The translations under genes and the position numbers were made by a program. The notes beneath the pieces are model-generated. The model was given only the letters and a program-made list of their open reading frames with translations. It had not been told where the DNA came from and ran no database searches. 64,000 nt of DNA from Bolinopsis microptera (lineage: Eukaryota > Ctenophora > Tentaculata > Lobata > Bolinopsidae). This document shows, in pieces, positions 32,057 to 43,816 of this stretch (the first letter of the stretch is position 1; every line of letters starts with the position of its first letter). Location of the stretch: NCBI RefSeq assembly GCF_026151205.1, contig NC_087074.1:15002667-15066666 (forward strand), written 5' to 3'.

Positions 32057-35000
32057 TTAGCCACTAGCTTCACCAACTCCATTCTCCTCGAGCGTGATAT
32101 CTTTCAGATCAGCGACAGCTCCGTCAATTGTAACGGCATCTTCGTCACCGTTTTCATAAGACGTAACAGCTTCTTTTGTTAAAATCTTAACACTTTCAAG
32201 GATACTTTCCTTATCGTTAAGGTTTACAGCACTTGCCCCTTGATCCCCGTTTACCACGAGGTTGGAGTTCACAACATTAGCTAGTTCTGGATCCTCAATC
32301 TTATTGATGAATGTTTTCTCCGCGGTAACCTCATACTCCATACCCGCGTCAGGTTCAGCCGGTACCGGCTCCACAACTGCCTTATCAACTAGAAGTTCTT
32401 CTGTTTCTACGATTGTTACTTCTTCTGGGACAGGCTTCTTCTTCTTCTTTCTCTTCTTCTTCTTCTTCTTAGGTGGGTTTAAAAGATCGTATTCCGCCTG
32501 CCTGGCAGCAGCCTCTTCTTTTTGTTTCTTCACCTCCTCCTCCAGTGCCCCCTTGTACTCGTTATAAGCGTCCATGGAAGCCAGCTCAGGTGGGCACGTT
32601 TCCTCTGCCGCATCCCACACTGATACTGGAGGAGGTCCGTTCAAGCCTTCTTTCTCGTGCTCCTCCTCTATCTTCTGGAAAACTGATATCATGAGATAGG
32701 ACTCTTTCTGTGCCTTGCTCAATTTGTGAGACCGCACCTTTTGAAGCAGCTTCCCTGCTTCCTTGTTACCAGGCTCTTGGTCCAGTAATGTGGTCAGATC
32801 TTTGACAGCCTCGTCATGAGAGCACAGCGCGTTATGCCCTACAGCGCGCCGGTACAGCGCTTTAACACACTTGGGCTGGGTCCAAAGAACAGTGGTGCAG
32901 TAAGACACAGCTTTAGGATAGTCCTCCATTTTCAGGTAAACTTGTGCCAGGTTGAGATTACATGCTGCCATTATCTCGGTGCACTGATCGTCTTGTTCAC
33001 TCTTAGCAACACTATCAATATACGTCATACACCGCTCGTAATACAGCTTAGCCAGTCTCAACTTATTAGCTTTATACGCGTTGTTTCCACGAACTTTCAG
33101 CTCCTGCACACTGCCCATAACTTCCTCAGTTGTCATCTTATAAAGAGCTTTCTCCTTCTCGAATGATAACAGTTTCAGTGTTATATTAGAGTCGGGGGTT
33201 TCGAGTAAACACGTTTCGTTCCGTGTCATGGTCAGAGTGCACAATTCCACAGGGTAGGGGACGTTGTAAGAGTCACCATCTCCTAAACGGAATAGGGTCT
33301 CTTTCGCTGCACTTCCCTCGCTCTCGATTGACACTGAAATTGATAAATTCGTTACATAAATTTAAGGTGATCAGTAAAAATAATATGTATGATCTACATT
33401 TTTAACAAAATAGTATATCGTACAAACCGAGTTAAGATAATGAAAATAAATAGCACCACAACTAACCTAAACATTTGCCAGTCCAGCAAGGTTTCCCCTT
33501 AGAGTTCCCCTCCTCCATTATACTCTTCCTTAGCGACTTGTTCTGAGCGGGTGAGATGTCTTGTCCTGACCAGTCCAACATTTCCACCTGAGAAGCATGG
33601 TTACTGGTGAGAGAGGATGATATAATAAATAATATATTAGTAGTATATTCAAGATCTTATACTGGGGCAGACCAGGGGTTGTTTTGTAAATAAGAGCTAT
33701 GATAAAACTGAATGTTAGTATAATAATGCTACTCATCACCCTATGTAGGTGTATCCTGTAAATTCTGTAATAACAAACAGTACCAACTACAATCTACAAA
33801 CTTTCAAATTTAACTGCCATCACACATTCTACAGGGATGCCTTGTTTCACATCCTCTCCCTCTACGGCGTCCCTGCTCCCATAACTGATGCTATCAGGCT
33901 CCTGTATGACTCATCGCACTCCAGAGTCAAAACCATTGACGGCCTTACAGACTTCTTTAGAACACTCATCGGGGTCCTTCAGGGTGATACACTCGCTCCT
34001 TTCCTCTTCATCATCGTCCTCGATTATGTCCTTAGGAACTGCATGACTCTTGACCATGGCCTAACCATCATCCCCAGGCAAAGTCGGAGAGTACCTGCGG
34101 TCAGAGTCACAGATCTTGACTTCGCTGACGACCTGGCCTTGACTGCCGATACCATAGAGCAAGTCCAGCAACTGCTCTCGGATTTAGAGACTGCAGCAGC
34201 ACATGTCGGACTTGCGATGAATGCTTCCAAGACCGAATACATGACCATCAACATTCCTGATGCTGCCCCCGTGAACTCAATATCCGGTTACCAGATCAAG
34301 CAGGTTGATGACTTCAAATACTTGGGCTCATATATTGCAGAGAGCAGGAAGGACTTCAACACCAGGAAAGGCATGGCTTGGTCAGCTTGTATCAAACTGC
34401 AGAAGGTATGGACCTCTGGCATTTCTGACCAGCTGAAAGTCAAGTTCTTCAGAGCATGCATCGAACCTGTTCTGCTGTATGGCTCAGAAACCTGGACCTT
34501 GAACAAGCAGTTTGAGAAGCGTCTCGACGGGTGCTACACCAGGCTCCTAATGAAAGCCAGGAATCTTTCATGGAAGAAGCATCCAACCCTAAAGCAAATC
34601 TATGGTGACCTCCCTTCCATCTCCACCATCGTTGCACAGAGACGTGCCAGATTTGCTGGGCATTGCATGAGAGCTTCAGACCAGGTCATCTCTACCATCC
34701 TTCCTTGGCGGCTGCCACAGTTCAGGCGTGGGAGGAGACCACTCTCTTTTCTTGACACCGTAGCCAGAGACACAGGGTTGCGGGTAGAAGATCTCCGAAC
34801 AGTTATGTGCGACAGAACCATCTGGAGACGTAGAGTGGAGGAGATTTCGATCGAGCATCGCCCAAAGTAAAGTAAGTACACATTCTACTATCAGTATTGT
34901 TCACAAATAAACTAGCTAACAAATACGTAATAACAATATCACCTCATATTACATGTACCTCAATAACTAGATCCTGACCGGAAGGGAGGTCAACAGAGAA

Positions 35001-35702
35001 AAGACCACTTTCCATGTCCTCCTGTCTACACCTGTACTGAGATATCTCACCAGGCACCATCGTCATTAACTCGTCTATCAGCGAGGACAATACGTGAGCT
35101 GAAACAATTGTACATTAATTTAAACTAATTACAACACTACAAATGTATCATATTTATTGCTCAGCATCATGTAAAGGGATGGGGGCTTTTTAATCAGGTG
35201 TTACGAAGCCAGTACACAACTTGGCTCCATAATGCAAATAGTTTGTTTTGATTGAAGATGAAAAGCTCAAATATATTTATGTGATAACGGTCTAAAGTCG
35301 ACAAGAATCTATCGTTTGTTTTCTATCTTTGCCAGCTTTAAATTTAACAACAAGAAGTTTCATTGCGATGGCAGATACTATGGATAAGATATTATTCTGA
35401 TTATAATATGCTCACTGTTGGTTAAGTCTATCTCATGCCCACTAGGATGGTTCAGGAGAGAATCTGACAGCACTTTCCCATCTGTTAGCATCTGCTTGAT
35501 GTGGATTTTAACCGTCCTGGAATAGGATCAATTTTGTTTTTCTAACTCACTTCTAAAATCAAGTCAAAAATAAAGCACGATAAATCGTGGTTGAAAAAAG
35601 CAGAAAACAGAAAATAAGAACCTACCCATTGACTGGAGGTGGTTTCCCCACAGCAGGGAGAATAACAGTTTTAGTTAGGGGAGTGTACCCTGTACAACTC
35701 AT
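32057..35702 (-). CDS. FKBP-type immunophilin-like protein with TPR repeats and Lys-rich tail
   Basis: Exons in coding order: 35702-35626, 35516-35416, 35098-34959, 33587-33467, 33333-32057; phases agree. The first four exons and the start of the fifth give two degenerate FK506-binding folds (TVKIHIKQMLTDGKVL; VEMLDWSGQDIS; GDSYNVPYPVEL). Key PPIase positions of active FKBPs (the HYTG, FDSS and EVI patterns) are not conserved, so rotamase activity is doubtful. Then come TPR motifs (NNAYKANKLRLAKLYYERC, NLNLAQVYLKMEDYPKA, KALYRRAVGHNAL), as in FKBP4/5 co-chaperones that bind Hsp90. After the TPRs a run of Lys/Arg (PPKKKKKKRKKKKK) precedes an acidic tail. The start ATG is my choice; an upstream exon is possible because the frame stays open for 11 codons behind it. 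Confidence 0.8.
33833..34877 (+). mobile_element. 5'-truncated LINE (reverse transcriptase C-terminal half), 11-bp target duplication
   Basis: Open frame through 34870 covering the end of a reverse transcriptase: VLQGDTLAPFLF, the catalytic DLDFADDLAL, then the CYTRLLMKARNLSWKKHP and RRARFAGHCMRAS region and FLDTVARDTGL tail typical of APE-type LINEs (RTE-like; clade uncertain). ACACATTCTAC occurs on both sides (33822-33832 and 34878-34888), the target-site duplication. It lies in an intron of the FKBP-TPR gene on the opposite strand. Confidence 0.85.
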
Positions 35703-36318
35703 CTCCTCTTTTTTCTTCTTTTCTTCTTGTAACTGCTACATAGGTATCTTGCGGAGGTGTAGTGTTACAACTTTACAAGTTGAAAATTATCTACAGCAAA
35801 TAGTAAATAAGCTTTTTCAAATCAATTTTGATAAGTTGTTCAAGTTATGGACAAAAGAGTCGGTGTTGAGTAACATTTAAATTGTAATTGGAAATCTGTT
35901 GACACCAGGTAATCTAAGAATATATTTAATTGATAGAACTGGTGAACATTAGTGCTGAATAAGGAATCAATAGAACTCGATGATTTTAAATTTAAATTTA
36001 ATGAATAAGTTAAAAGAATCATACAAAATTAAAAGCAGTCAAAACAACGCAGCCCATCAATAAGTGTTCTAAAGTTCGATATCAAATAATAAAATTTAAA
36101 AATGCCTCGAGTAATGAGTACCACATGTACTTAAATTATAGACTCTTATTATACTGGTATGTTCAAGAGTGAGTAACATTTGTTGTGATAGTGAACTGGG
36201 GATTTTACTGGTGGCTACTGGCTACTGAAAGCTTATTGTTTAATAGCTGATCTGTGTCAGATTGAAAAAAATTGAAATAAAAGCACAATAAATAATTATT
36301 ATTCATTAAACGTTAAAC
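35703..36318. other. intergenic spacer between FKBP-TPR and ADAT2 genes
   Basis: AT-rich, no recognised feature. It must contain the 5' UTR of the FKBP-TPR gene and the 3' UTR of ADAT2. Confidence 0.4.
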
Positions 36319-36909
36319 TCAAGATGGCTTAAATTTTCGTTTGTGTTCTGGAGCATTTTTGTTCTCGTTCTTATAAAACTGTGTGAGCAAAGACATGGCC
36401 CTCTCCGCTTGGGCACCAGATTCCACCTGATAAGCCTTCATAAGAGAAGAGTAGCTGTTATGTACTGATAAAACTGATCCATTGCCACCAAATCTGTCAT
36501 TACAGCACCCAAACACAACATTACAAATACCACACATTCTCAGTGCGGCCGCGCACATGATGCATGGTTCACAAGTTACATACACTGTGCAGTCTGCTAC
36601 TTCTCGTCTGAATGTATCCTCACAACTACATGTTGTTACAGGAGATTTCTCTTCAAATTGTATAATATTTTGGTCAGTCTTGGTACATACTTTGCAGTTC
36701 TGTTGAACTGATCTCCTGAGCTGTGCTAATGCTACCATTTCAGCATGCTTAGTGGCGTTCTTGGTTTCGTTGACTTCATTTCTTCCCCGGGAAATGATGG
36801 TATCACTTTTTACAAACACACACCCAACAGGTACCTCTTCTTCTTGCAATGCCTCTTCTGCCATGGCAAATGCTTCTTCCATCCATGGTGTATCTTTATC
36901 CATTCTCAA
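36319..36909 (-). CDS. ADAT2: tRNA-specific adenosine deaminase 2 (ADAT2/Tad2)
   Basis: Intronless 196-codon gene. It is the catalytic subunit that, with ADAT3, deaminates A34 of tRNA anticodons to inosine. The cytidine-deaminase zinc site is complete: HAEM (near residue 55, His ligand and catalytic Glu) and CEPCIMC (near 115, two Cys ligands). Compared with usual ADAT2 proteins there is an insertion of about 30 residues between these motifs (VCTKTDQNIIQFEEK). The end is rich in Lys/Arg (EHKRKFKPS), as in eukaryotic Tad2. The stretch GGNGSVLSVHNS follows the active site as in the family. An upstream in-frame Met pair (MRMD) gives the start. Confidence 0.93.
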   Translation of the reverse strand: MRMDKDTPWMEEAFAMAEEALQEEEVPVGCVFVKSDTIISRGRNEVNETKNATKHAEMVALAQLRRSVQQNCKVCTKTDQNIIQFEEKSPVTTCSCEDTFRREVADCTVYVTCEPCIMCAAALRMCGICNVVFGCCNDRFGGNGSVLSVHNSYSSLMKAYQVESGAQAERAMSLLTQFYKNENKNAPEHKRKFKPS

Positions 36910-37208
36910 GATATAGGATAAGTACTATTAATTCAGATAAATGTAGTTATGGTTTCATCCTAATCATATTATGTCATATAATTGATGACAAATTCTTAAG
37001 CTGAACTTTAAATTCGAATAGTATGTAAAATGTCAACTAATCCCGCCCAAAAATCAAAATCCCAATATTCCACAAATAGTATAGTATAATATTTACATCA
37101 ATCTTTATCTACATTATATCCAGCTACTGCAATACCTATTTAAAATATTCATGTAATAAAATTTATAATCCATAGCAGTTTTCATTGAAATATTTTAAAG
37201 GGCAAGTA

Positions 37209-38170
37209 CTATTTAGTTTGAGTTAATTGACAGATATCCCTCATTTCCTTTTCAGATAGCTTCAAGTCTGATAGCATGATGTTTTCCTTGACATGGTCAG
37301 TGTTTAATGTCTGCACGACAGGTAATGTTTGACTTTGAATTGCCCATGCCAATAAAGTTTGTGCTGGACTTGCATTGTGATTTCTAGCTATTTCAGTGAC
37401 AAAGCTATTTGTTAATAATTTCCCCTTTGAACTCAGATTATCGAGTGGAGACATTCCAATAAGGAGCAAATCATGAATTTGGCAAAACTGACTAATCTCA
37501 TTGTTTGAAGAAAATGGGTTGAAAATGTCTTGAATAGCAAATGGCTTGATAACAGCCACAGATAAAATATTTTCAATTTGTTTTCTGGGGAATCCAGATA
37601 GACCAATGTTGCGCAATAATCTAGATAAATGTAAATTTTCTAATGTCCTCCATATTTTGAGAATATTTTCCTCTACAAAAGCGGAGTTTTCGATAACAAA
37701 AAGATCAAAGTAAGTTAAGCTTCTTGCAGTCAGATGCTTTGAAATGTGCTCTTCCAACTGTCTGAGATTTTGAATTTTCGTCATCTTGAATGATATGAAA
37801 AGGTCTTGCCTGGCTATGAATCCACCTGAAATTGAAACATAAGTATTTTTTCACATTGCACAAAGGTCCTTTAATCAGATAGAGATATTCCACTGACTAA
37901 AATGCAAATTTGGTCAGAATAAATCTCACGAATATAGATGAAAATAATTGAGACGAAAAACAGGCGAAGTATCTGCATACCTGTAATAAGTGATTTTAAA
38001 GACATTCCTACAGAAGTTTCATTATTGTGTTCATCACTCATATTTAAAACTCGAAATCCACACTGAACCCCAAACTTCAGCACTTCTCCCAGTTTTTCCT
38101 TTTGATCGCTTGAAGTACCAAATGCCACAAGTGGGCAACCAGGGTTGAACAACTCTGTGTTTTTTGGCAT
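37209..38170 (-). CDS. aldo/keto reductase-like protein with lost catalytic residues
   Basis: Two exons, 38170-37981 and 37825-37209, phases agree; about 268 residues. The fold pattern follows AKR enzymes: FGTSS at the N-terminus, CGFRVLN for the GYRHID strand, LFISFKM for the catalytic Lys strand, LRNIGLSGF, MSPLDNL and ASPAQTLLAWAIQ, then HVKENIMLSDLKLSEKEM. However, the catalytic Tyr is missing (NMSDEHNNETSVG where AKRs have Y-x-N-E), the His of the D-x-x-x-x-H strand is Glu (DLFVIENSA), and the NADPH-binding IPKS is VVQT. It is therefore probably not an active reductase of the usual kind. The reading frame is clean, so it seems to be a kept gene. The true start could be in an upstream exon. 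Confidence 0.75.
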
Positions 38171-40058
38171 TCCTAAAAATAACAATCTTTTTCATTAACT
38201 TCATCAAATTTTTGTTTGACTGAACTACCACCAACTTGTATTATAAGACAAAGTGCTGAAAGTTATTAAAATGTATTAACTCGGTGAGAATTATATTTCT
38301 AAAGGAGTTGAAGAATGTCAATTGTATTTTGCATGAAATTTAATTGCTTGAAGCAGTTTAGTGAAAAACTTAATGGAGTCATAACTTTTTCATCCAACTT
38401 TAAGTTTCATGTATCTGATCCAAAAAAGTTACTGGATTCATAGATATACTCAGGTCCCGACTGAATTTAATTAAAATAAATCAAAATTTAATAAGCAGTA
38501 TATAATGTGTTTAGGTTGTGTGTTAAAACCGCTGCTCTGGCTTATCAGTTAGTCTTTCTTTTAGTTTGCTGCTACCGTGTACTTTGTATGCAGTGTGTAC
38601 GCTGTATACATTACTATTATATACATCATACAAGTGCACTATGGCGGATGAGTCATAATATCATGTATTGGAGGATGAACTGAATCTGACCCAGTCCCAG
38701 GAGAAAATTCAAAATTTCGATCTTGATGAACAGGAAGATGGGGAGGGCTGTGTAAGATAATGCCTAGTTGGTTAAAACATAATATCTTGGTGAGACACGT
38801 GCAGAGCCAAGAAGTAAAAATGAAGCTCCAACTATGTAGCCGGAATTCTCGTATATCGGTTTGTTATATCCAAATAAGGAGATAATATTGCCTGGTAGGT
38901 TGAAACATGTTTGTGAGTAGATAGTTGCCTGTAGCTGCATCACATCAATATAAAACTCGGAACACAGTCATCTGATGCTAACCTTTTTACGCTGCTTTAT
39001 AGCAAGGAGATTCAGAGGAAGGCATCATTTTTGAGTAACCATTACCCGGCTACTAATTGATTCTTCGCTCGTAACAATGTTTACTTGCAGAGACTTTTCA
39101 AAGTTTGACCACTTGACCTTTTAGGTTTTAGAGACGCTTCATCAAATGTTTATAAAAAATATGATCCTTTTACAGCTGGGTAATGAAGTGGATTGTCTCC
39201 CATGCAGAAGGTCCCAGGTTCAAATCTGATCTGATGCAAGTCGGCCAGTCACCAAGCTGCTAATTGGTACAGCTTCAGCTGCTGATTATACACACTCCCT
39301 GGCTCGTATACAAGAATATCAGTACAGTGCCTTGGCTTAGAGTTTCTGAAAAGGAGATAAGCACCTTAGTTGAGGCCATTCTAACACTGGGCCCTTGTTG
39401 TTCCTTTGTTCATTGTTTTACATATTTGCACTGAGGGTTCACAAGTGGGGTCGGTCTACGAAACAACATGCAATTTATTATTTTATCAGAGCTTTTCAGT
39501 TTTCATTTCAAATTAAAACGAAACCAAAGTTTTTTTAAATTTTACTGGGGTAAAATTTTAAGTTTTTTATTTTGTTTTAGATTTTTTGGAACGTCTTTTT
39601 TTGTTGAAAAAACACTTTAGCAGTCATGGGCCACCATAATTGGTAAATGTAGAAAGTATTATTGCAACTGATTGACACTTTATTCAGACACTTTTCTAAT
39701 ATATCTAATCAGTTAATCTATCAGTGCAAATGCTTTCTTTAAAGGCTACTGTTACTTTAAAACTCAGAATTCATAGCCAGGGCAACCTTAAGTTTTTATT
39801 ATAATTTCAATTTTTAATTTACATATTTTGATATACGTATGTATTTATGTATCAAGCATTGATTAGTTATGGTTTTCTTAAAACATCATCTATTATAAGA
39901 TTTATAACATGGTCAACTATTAATAGGTTTGACTAATAACAGAAGTTAGAGTCTGATCAAGACTGTTGGAGTGCTGTTTCAAGATTAGCCTGAGTCGCTT
40001 TATTTTGGTGACACACATCAATCTAAGTATTATCTTGACAACTCAAACCCTCTACAAC
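38171..40058. other. intergenic spacer with a SINE-like sequence
   Basis: No protein gene recognised. Contains the tRNA-derived sequence at 39175-39245. The remainder is AT-rich. Confidence 0.4.
39175..39245 (+). repeat. tRNA-derived SINE head (A and B boxes)
   Basis: GCTGGGTAATGAAGTGGAT resembles a polymerase III A box and GGTTCAAATCT, about 40 bases on, resembles a B box. The following 150 bases lack tRNA structure, as in a SINE body. Ends are not defined. Confidence 0.45.
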
Positions 40059-42637
40059 ATGCTCCTGATCTTGATCATTTTTTCTGTTATACTTTCCCAT
40101 GTCAATGCTGAGGGGGAGGAAAGTACTGCTCAGGTTATAAAGCATTCATCTCACAACTTTGGGGGTGATATGTTCAAGTTGAGCATTTATAGTAGAGTCC
40201 TCAGTTCATCTGAAATACAAAGAATGTCATCAGACATGTGCTCTTTGGAGGAGGAGCTACTCGCCCCTATTAGAATTCTAAGTTGGGAGGAGATAGTGCA
40301 AAGTGAAAAAAAAGGATCAATAACAAAGATCCCATCTGGATGTAATTATCTCGCTAAAACAGTGATCAACAACAAGCAAGAGTTAGCTGCAACAAAGACT
40401 TCCTTGGATAATCTTACGAACTCTCTTACCACTACCCAAGAGGAACTAGACAGAACAAAGCAGGAACTAGACAGAACCACACAAGATCTAGTAGCAACAA
40501 AGACCAACAAGCAAGAGTTAGCTGCAACAAAGACTTCCTTGGATAATCTTACGAACTCTCTCACCACTACTCGAGAGGAACTAGACAGAACAAAGCAGGA
40601 ACTAGACAGAACCACGCGAGATCTAGTAGCAACAAAGACCAACCTGGAAAAGCGACTAGAAATCCTGGTCACCGGTCACAAAGGTAGCAAGAGTAAGTTA
40701 AATTTACCTAGCACAGACCGTATTTATTGATAAATAATAATTGTTCTTTTTAAATCTGTGATGTACAATTTGCACTTCCATCCCACACATAAATTTAAAG
40801 TTTTTTAACGTTAACAAGAATATTCCGACTAAAATATCATTTAATTGGTTTGGTATATCAATGACCCATGTCCCAACAATATCATTCAAAAAATTAATAA
40901 ATATTGTTATATCTCTAGACACAACATTATAATCGTGTACCTGGCAAAGGTCCTGCACGCAAAGTTTTCTTCTAAATAACACTATATACTCGGGTACACT
41001 TTTTCACCAGTGGGGCATTTCTCGGAATCACGCCCCTTTTTGACCGCACCCATATCACAACCCCAGCTATAAATTATCTCAGCCTCTGATTAAGATACAG
41101 ACTTCAGGCATGAACCAAAATGCGCCTAAGATGCATTTTTATAGTAGTGCTATGAACATACTTAAGGCCTATGAAACTTAGTTTTTGAGAAATTGCCACA
41201 AATCCAATTTTACCATGCTAGTAATCTCGCGAGTTACAATTATCACACTTAATGAGATGATTCTGACAATTTTAATGTTAGACAGGTTTCTGCTAATATG
41301 ACCAATTGATAGCAAAGTTTGAATATGCAACTTAATCAATCTTGATTGCATGCCAAATGGTAAGGGTCCAAACTTTAGGGATGGAAGAAAGCTGCTAACT
41401 GAACACTGGAAGCTTCTGTATCAAACACATTGTTACTGAATACCGAATACTACCGAATACTATAGGGGATATTCAATGATTCGGAAACACAGTGACAAGC
41501 CCCAGATTATTATCTCTACTATAATTCAGAGAATTGTTTTTGTACACTGTACACTGTACGACCGCCCACGTGCAAATTAGATGAAAAATAGGAATTTAGG
41601 TAACAACCCAAAGGTTCCATAGCAACAGTGTTTTAATGCACAAATGCACGTGCAAAGGTTGTTAAAACGGAATTTTTATCGGTTTTGTTGATATCACGTT
41701 GTGTTTAGTGCGAGCCACATTTTAATCGGCTGTATCTTCGGTTGTGTAGGATATTTTTTGACGCGATTTAAACTCACTAATAAAAAATACTATTAGCTTC
41801 TTTCCTGTAGCCACGGGTTTTCTAGTTAATTATAATCTAAAGCAGGCAACTCTTATAAATTACAATAGTATAGGCTAATACGATAACAAATAAATAAATA
41901 ACATGTAATTATTTTCAGAACTGTATTTAACTCTGATAATTGTGTTCGGGACTGTCTCAGTAATCCTCCTGATTATCCTGACAGTCCTTCTCTACAAGCT
42001 GGTGGCAACAATGAACACAATCCAGCCCATTATCATGAGCAAACTTGCCAGAGCAACTCCTAGTGTTCGAGGACAAGGCCCCAGTATAGAAAATGACGCT
42101 GGAGGGAGAGTAGTAGTCAGGAATAGGAGATTGAGTGAGGGTCCGAGAACAAGTTTAACTGTTGAAGAAGTTGAATCAGTTAAGGACCAGAAGTGTGGAG
42201 GAAGAGGATGTAAAACTTGTCCTTACTTGTTTAATTCAGATGAGAAGATTTTGGTTAATGGGGAGGAACTACGCTTGGATTACAAACTCAATTGCAAAAG
42301 CAAAAGCATCACATACATTGCACAGTGTACCCTTTGTAGCAGTTTGCCCCAAGAATTGAAGGTGGACATCTATTTTGGACAGTCTGTTTCCCCCATGCAT
42401 GAGCGGATGAATGACCACAGAAATAAATTTAAGATAGACAGTTCTTTGACTTATGAGAAATCGGCCCTTTCAATACATTGTTTTTTGACCCATAGATCCT
42501 CCTTTAACATGTCAATTTATAAATTAGGAATTGTTAAGAAAGTGAAGCGACTGGATTTAAATAGAGAAGAGGCCAGATTGATTGATAAATTTAGGACTAA
42601 GATTTGGGGTTTAAATAAGATAGTAGTTGTTAGATGA
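40059..42637 (+). CDS. predicted single-pass membrane protein: coiled-coil ectodomain, TM helix, cytoplasmic GIY-YIG domain
   Basis: Two exons, 40059-40692 (donor GTAAGT; 40683 is an alternative in the same phase) and 41919-42637. The ATG at 40059 starts a signal peptide (MLLILIIFSVILSHVNAEGEE). The ectodomain has a tandem pair of 45-residue Gln/Glu/Thr/Lys-rich units (NKQELAATKTSLDNLTNSL...) of coiled-coil character with NLT glycosylation sites. Exon 2 opens with a long hydrophobic helix (TVSVILLIILTVLLYKLVA), then a basic stretch and a Cys cluster (CGGRGCKTC), followed by ITYIAQCTLC, IYFGQS, HERMNDHR, LSIHCFLTH and EEARLIDKFRT...GLN. These match in order the Cys motif and GIY-YIG nuclease of Penelope-like retroelements, including the Tyr, YxG, Arg, His and Glu positions. 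Function unknown; a captured retroelement domain is inferred. Confidence 0.78.
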
Positions 42638-42650
42638 TTTCATATTTATA

Positions 42651-43423
42651 TACAGGGTGGGCCAAAAGTCAGTGGGCATACGTTGGCCTTAATAGCTCTG
42701 CCGTGTTTTATATTTGAGAGCTGTTGCTTTGCAGATAGCGTACTGTACCTACTGGTTCGAGGATTCCATCGTCAAAATTTGAAAATTCGAATATTTTAGA
42801 CCACACCCATTCAATATTAAAACACCTATATTGTTTTTTCTGAACATGCTGAACGCCTAATTTTTTCAGAGACGGTAGATTATTAAATGTTGCATATGAT
42901 CGGAAAACATGAGGCAAAACGGATTAGAAATGACGAAGTTATCTAGCATTTTTTGTATCTCGTTAACAAAATTGACTGGGTGATTGTGTGACACCGTGAC
43001 ACGACACCTTAATTGGGCACCCTTAACAATTCCCATAATGTTTAATGGGGTGGTTAACGGGGTCACCTAATCACATGATTAGGTAAACCAATCACCTGAT
43101 CACACGTAACATGAATAAACTCGTTATTCTTCATATCTTGGTCATCCGAGAAGATACAGTTCTAATTTTTTCAGGACAAACGTAATTCGAATGGCCAAAT
43201 ACAATTCAATAAAATTTAGCACGATCCTACTATCCAAACTATCAAATAAATGCAAAAATGAACCTTCATTTGAAAAAAATGAACTCGAACATTTTTCGAT
43301 TTGACAAATTTCTCGAACCAGTGGTGGAAGTAAGTCATACCAGAAAGAATTATTTCAATTGGGCACTCAGTGACTGAGCTATTAAGGCCAACGTATGCCC
43401 ACTGACTTTTAACCCACCCTGTA
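42651..43423. mobile_element. mariner-type MITE with about 47-bp inverted termini
   Basis: Left end TACAGGGTGGGCCAAAAGTC and right end (reverse complement) TACAGGGTGGGTTAAAAGTC, both continuing AGTGGGCATACGTTGGCC and TTAATAGCTC. TA at both edges. 773 bases with no transposase. It starts 14 bases after the stop codon of the GIY-YIG gene, so that gene's 3' UTR and poly(A) site must lie inside or beyond the MITE. Confidence 0.9.
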
Positions 43424-43782
43424 GTTTCATCTTCATGTTTCTATGTGTTGTCACTGCATTTAAATATTGAGTTCTGATCCTTTGTAAATGATTTTCCCCA
43501 TTTGAATTTTGATTCCCTGTTTTGGCGAGTTTTCAGACATTGGTCTGTCTTAATTCATAAAAGTTTTCTGACTTACGTATATTCAGGTCTCATGATGTAG
43601 TTTTTCTACGAAGATTTCAACCAGAGCCTAAAACCGCCCGGAAATTATGTCGCATTAGTGGTAAAAATCCATCAATTAAGCCACTTACCACCGGCCGATT
43701 TTTTAAAAATTTGCTTATGGGCTTCATCAGTCAGTCCCGTAACTCTTACATATCGTTTTTTTATAACTGTTTGGAAATTTGA

Positions 43783-43816
<34 letters not shown>

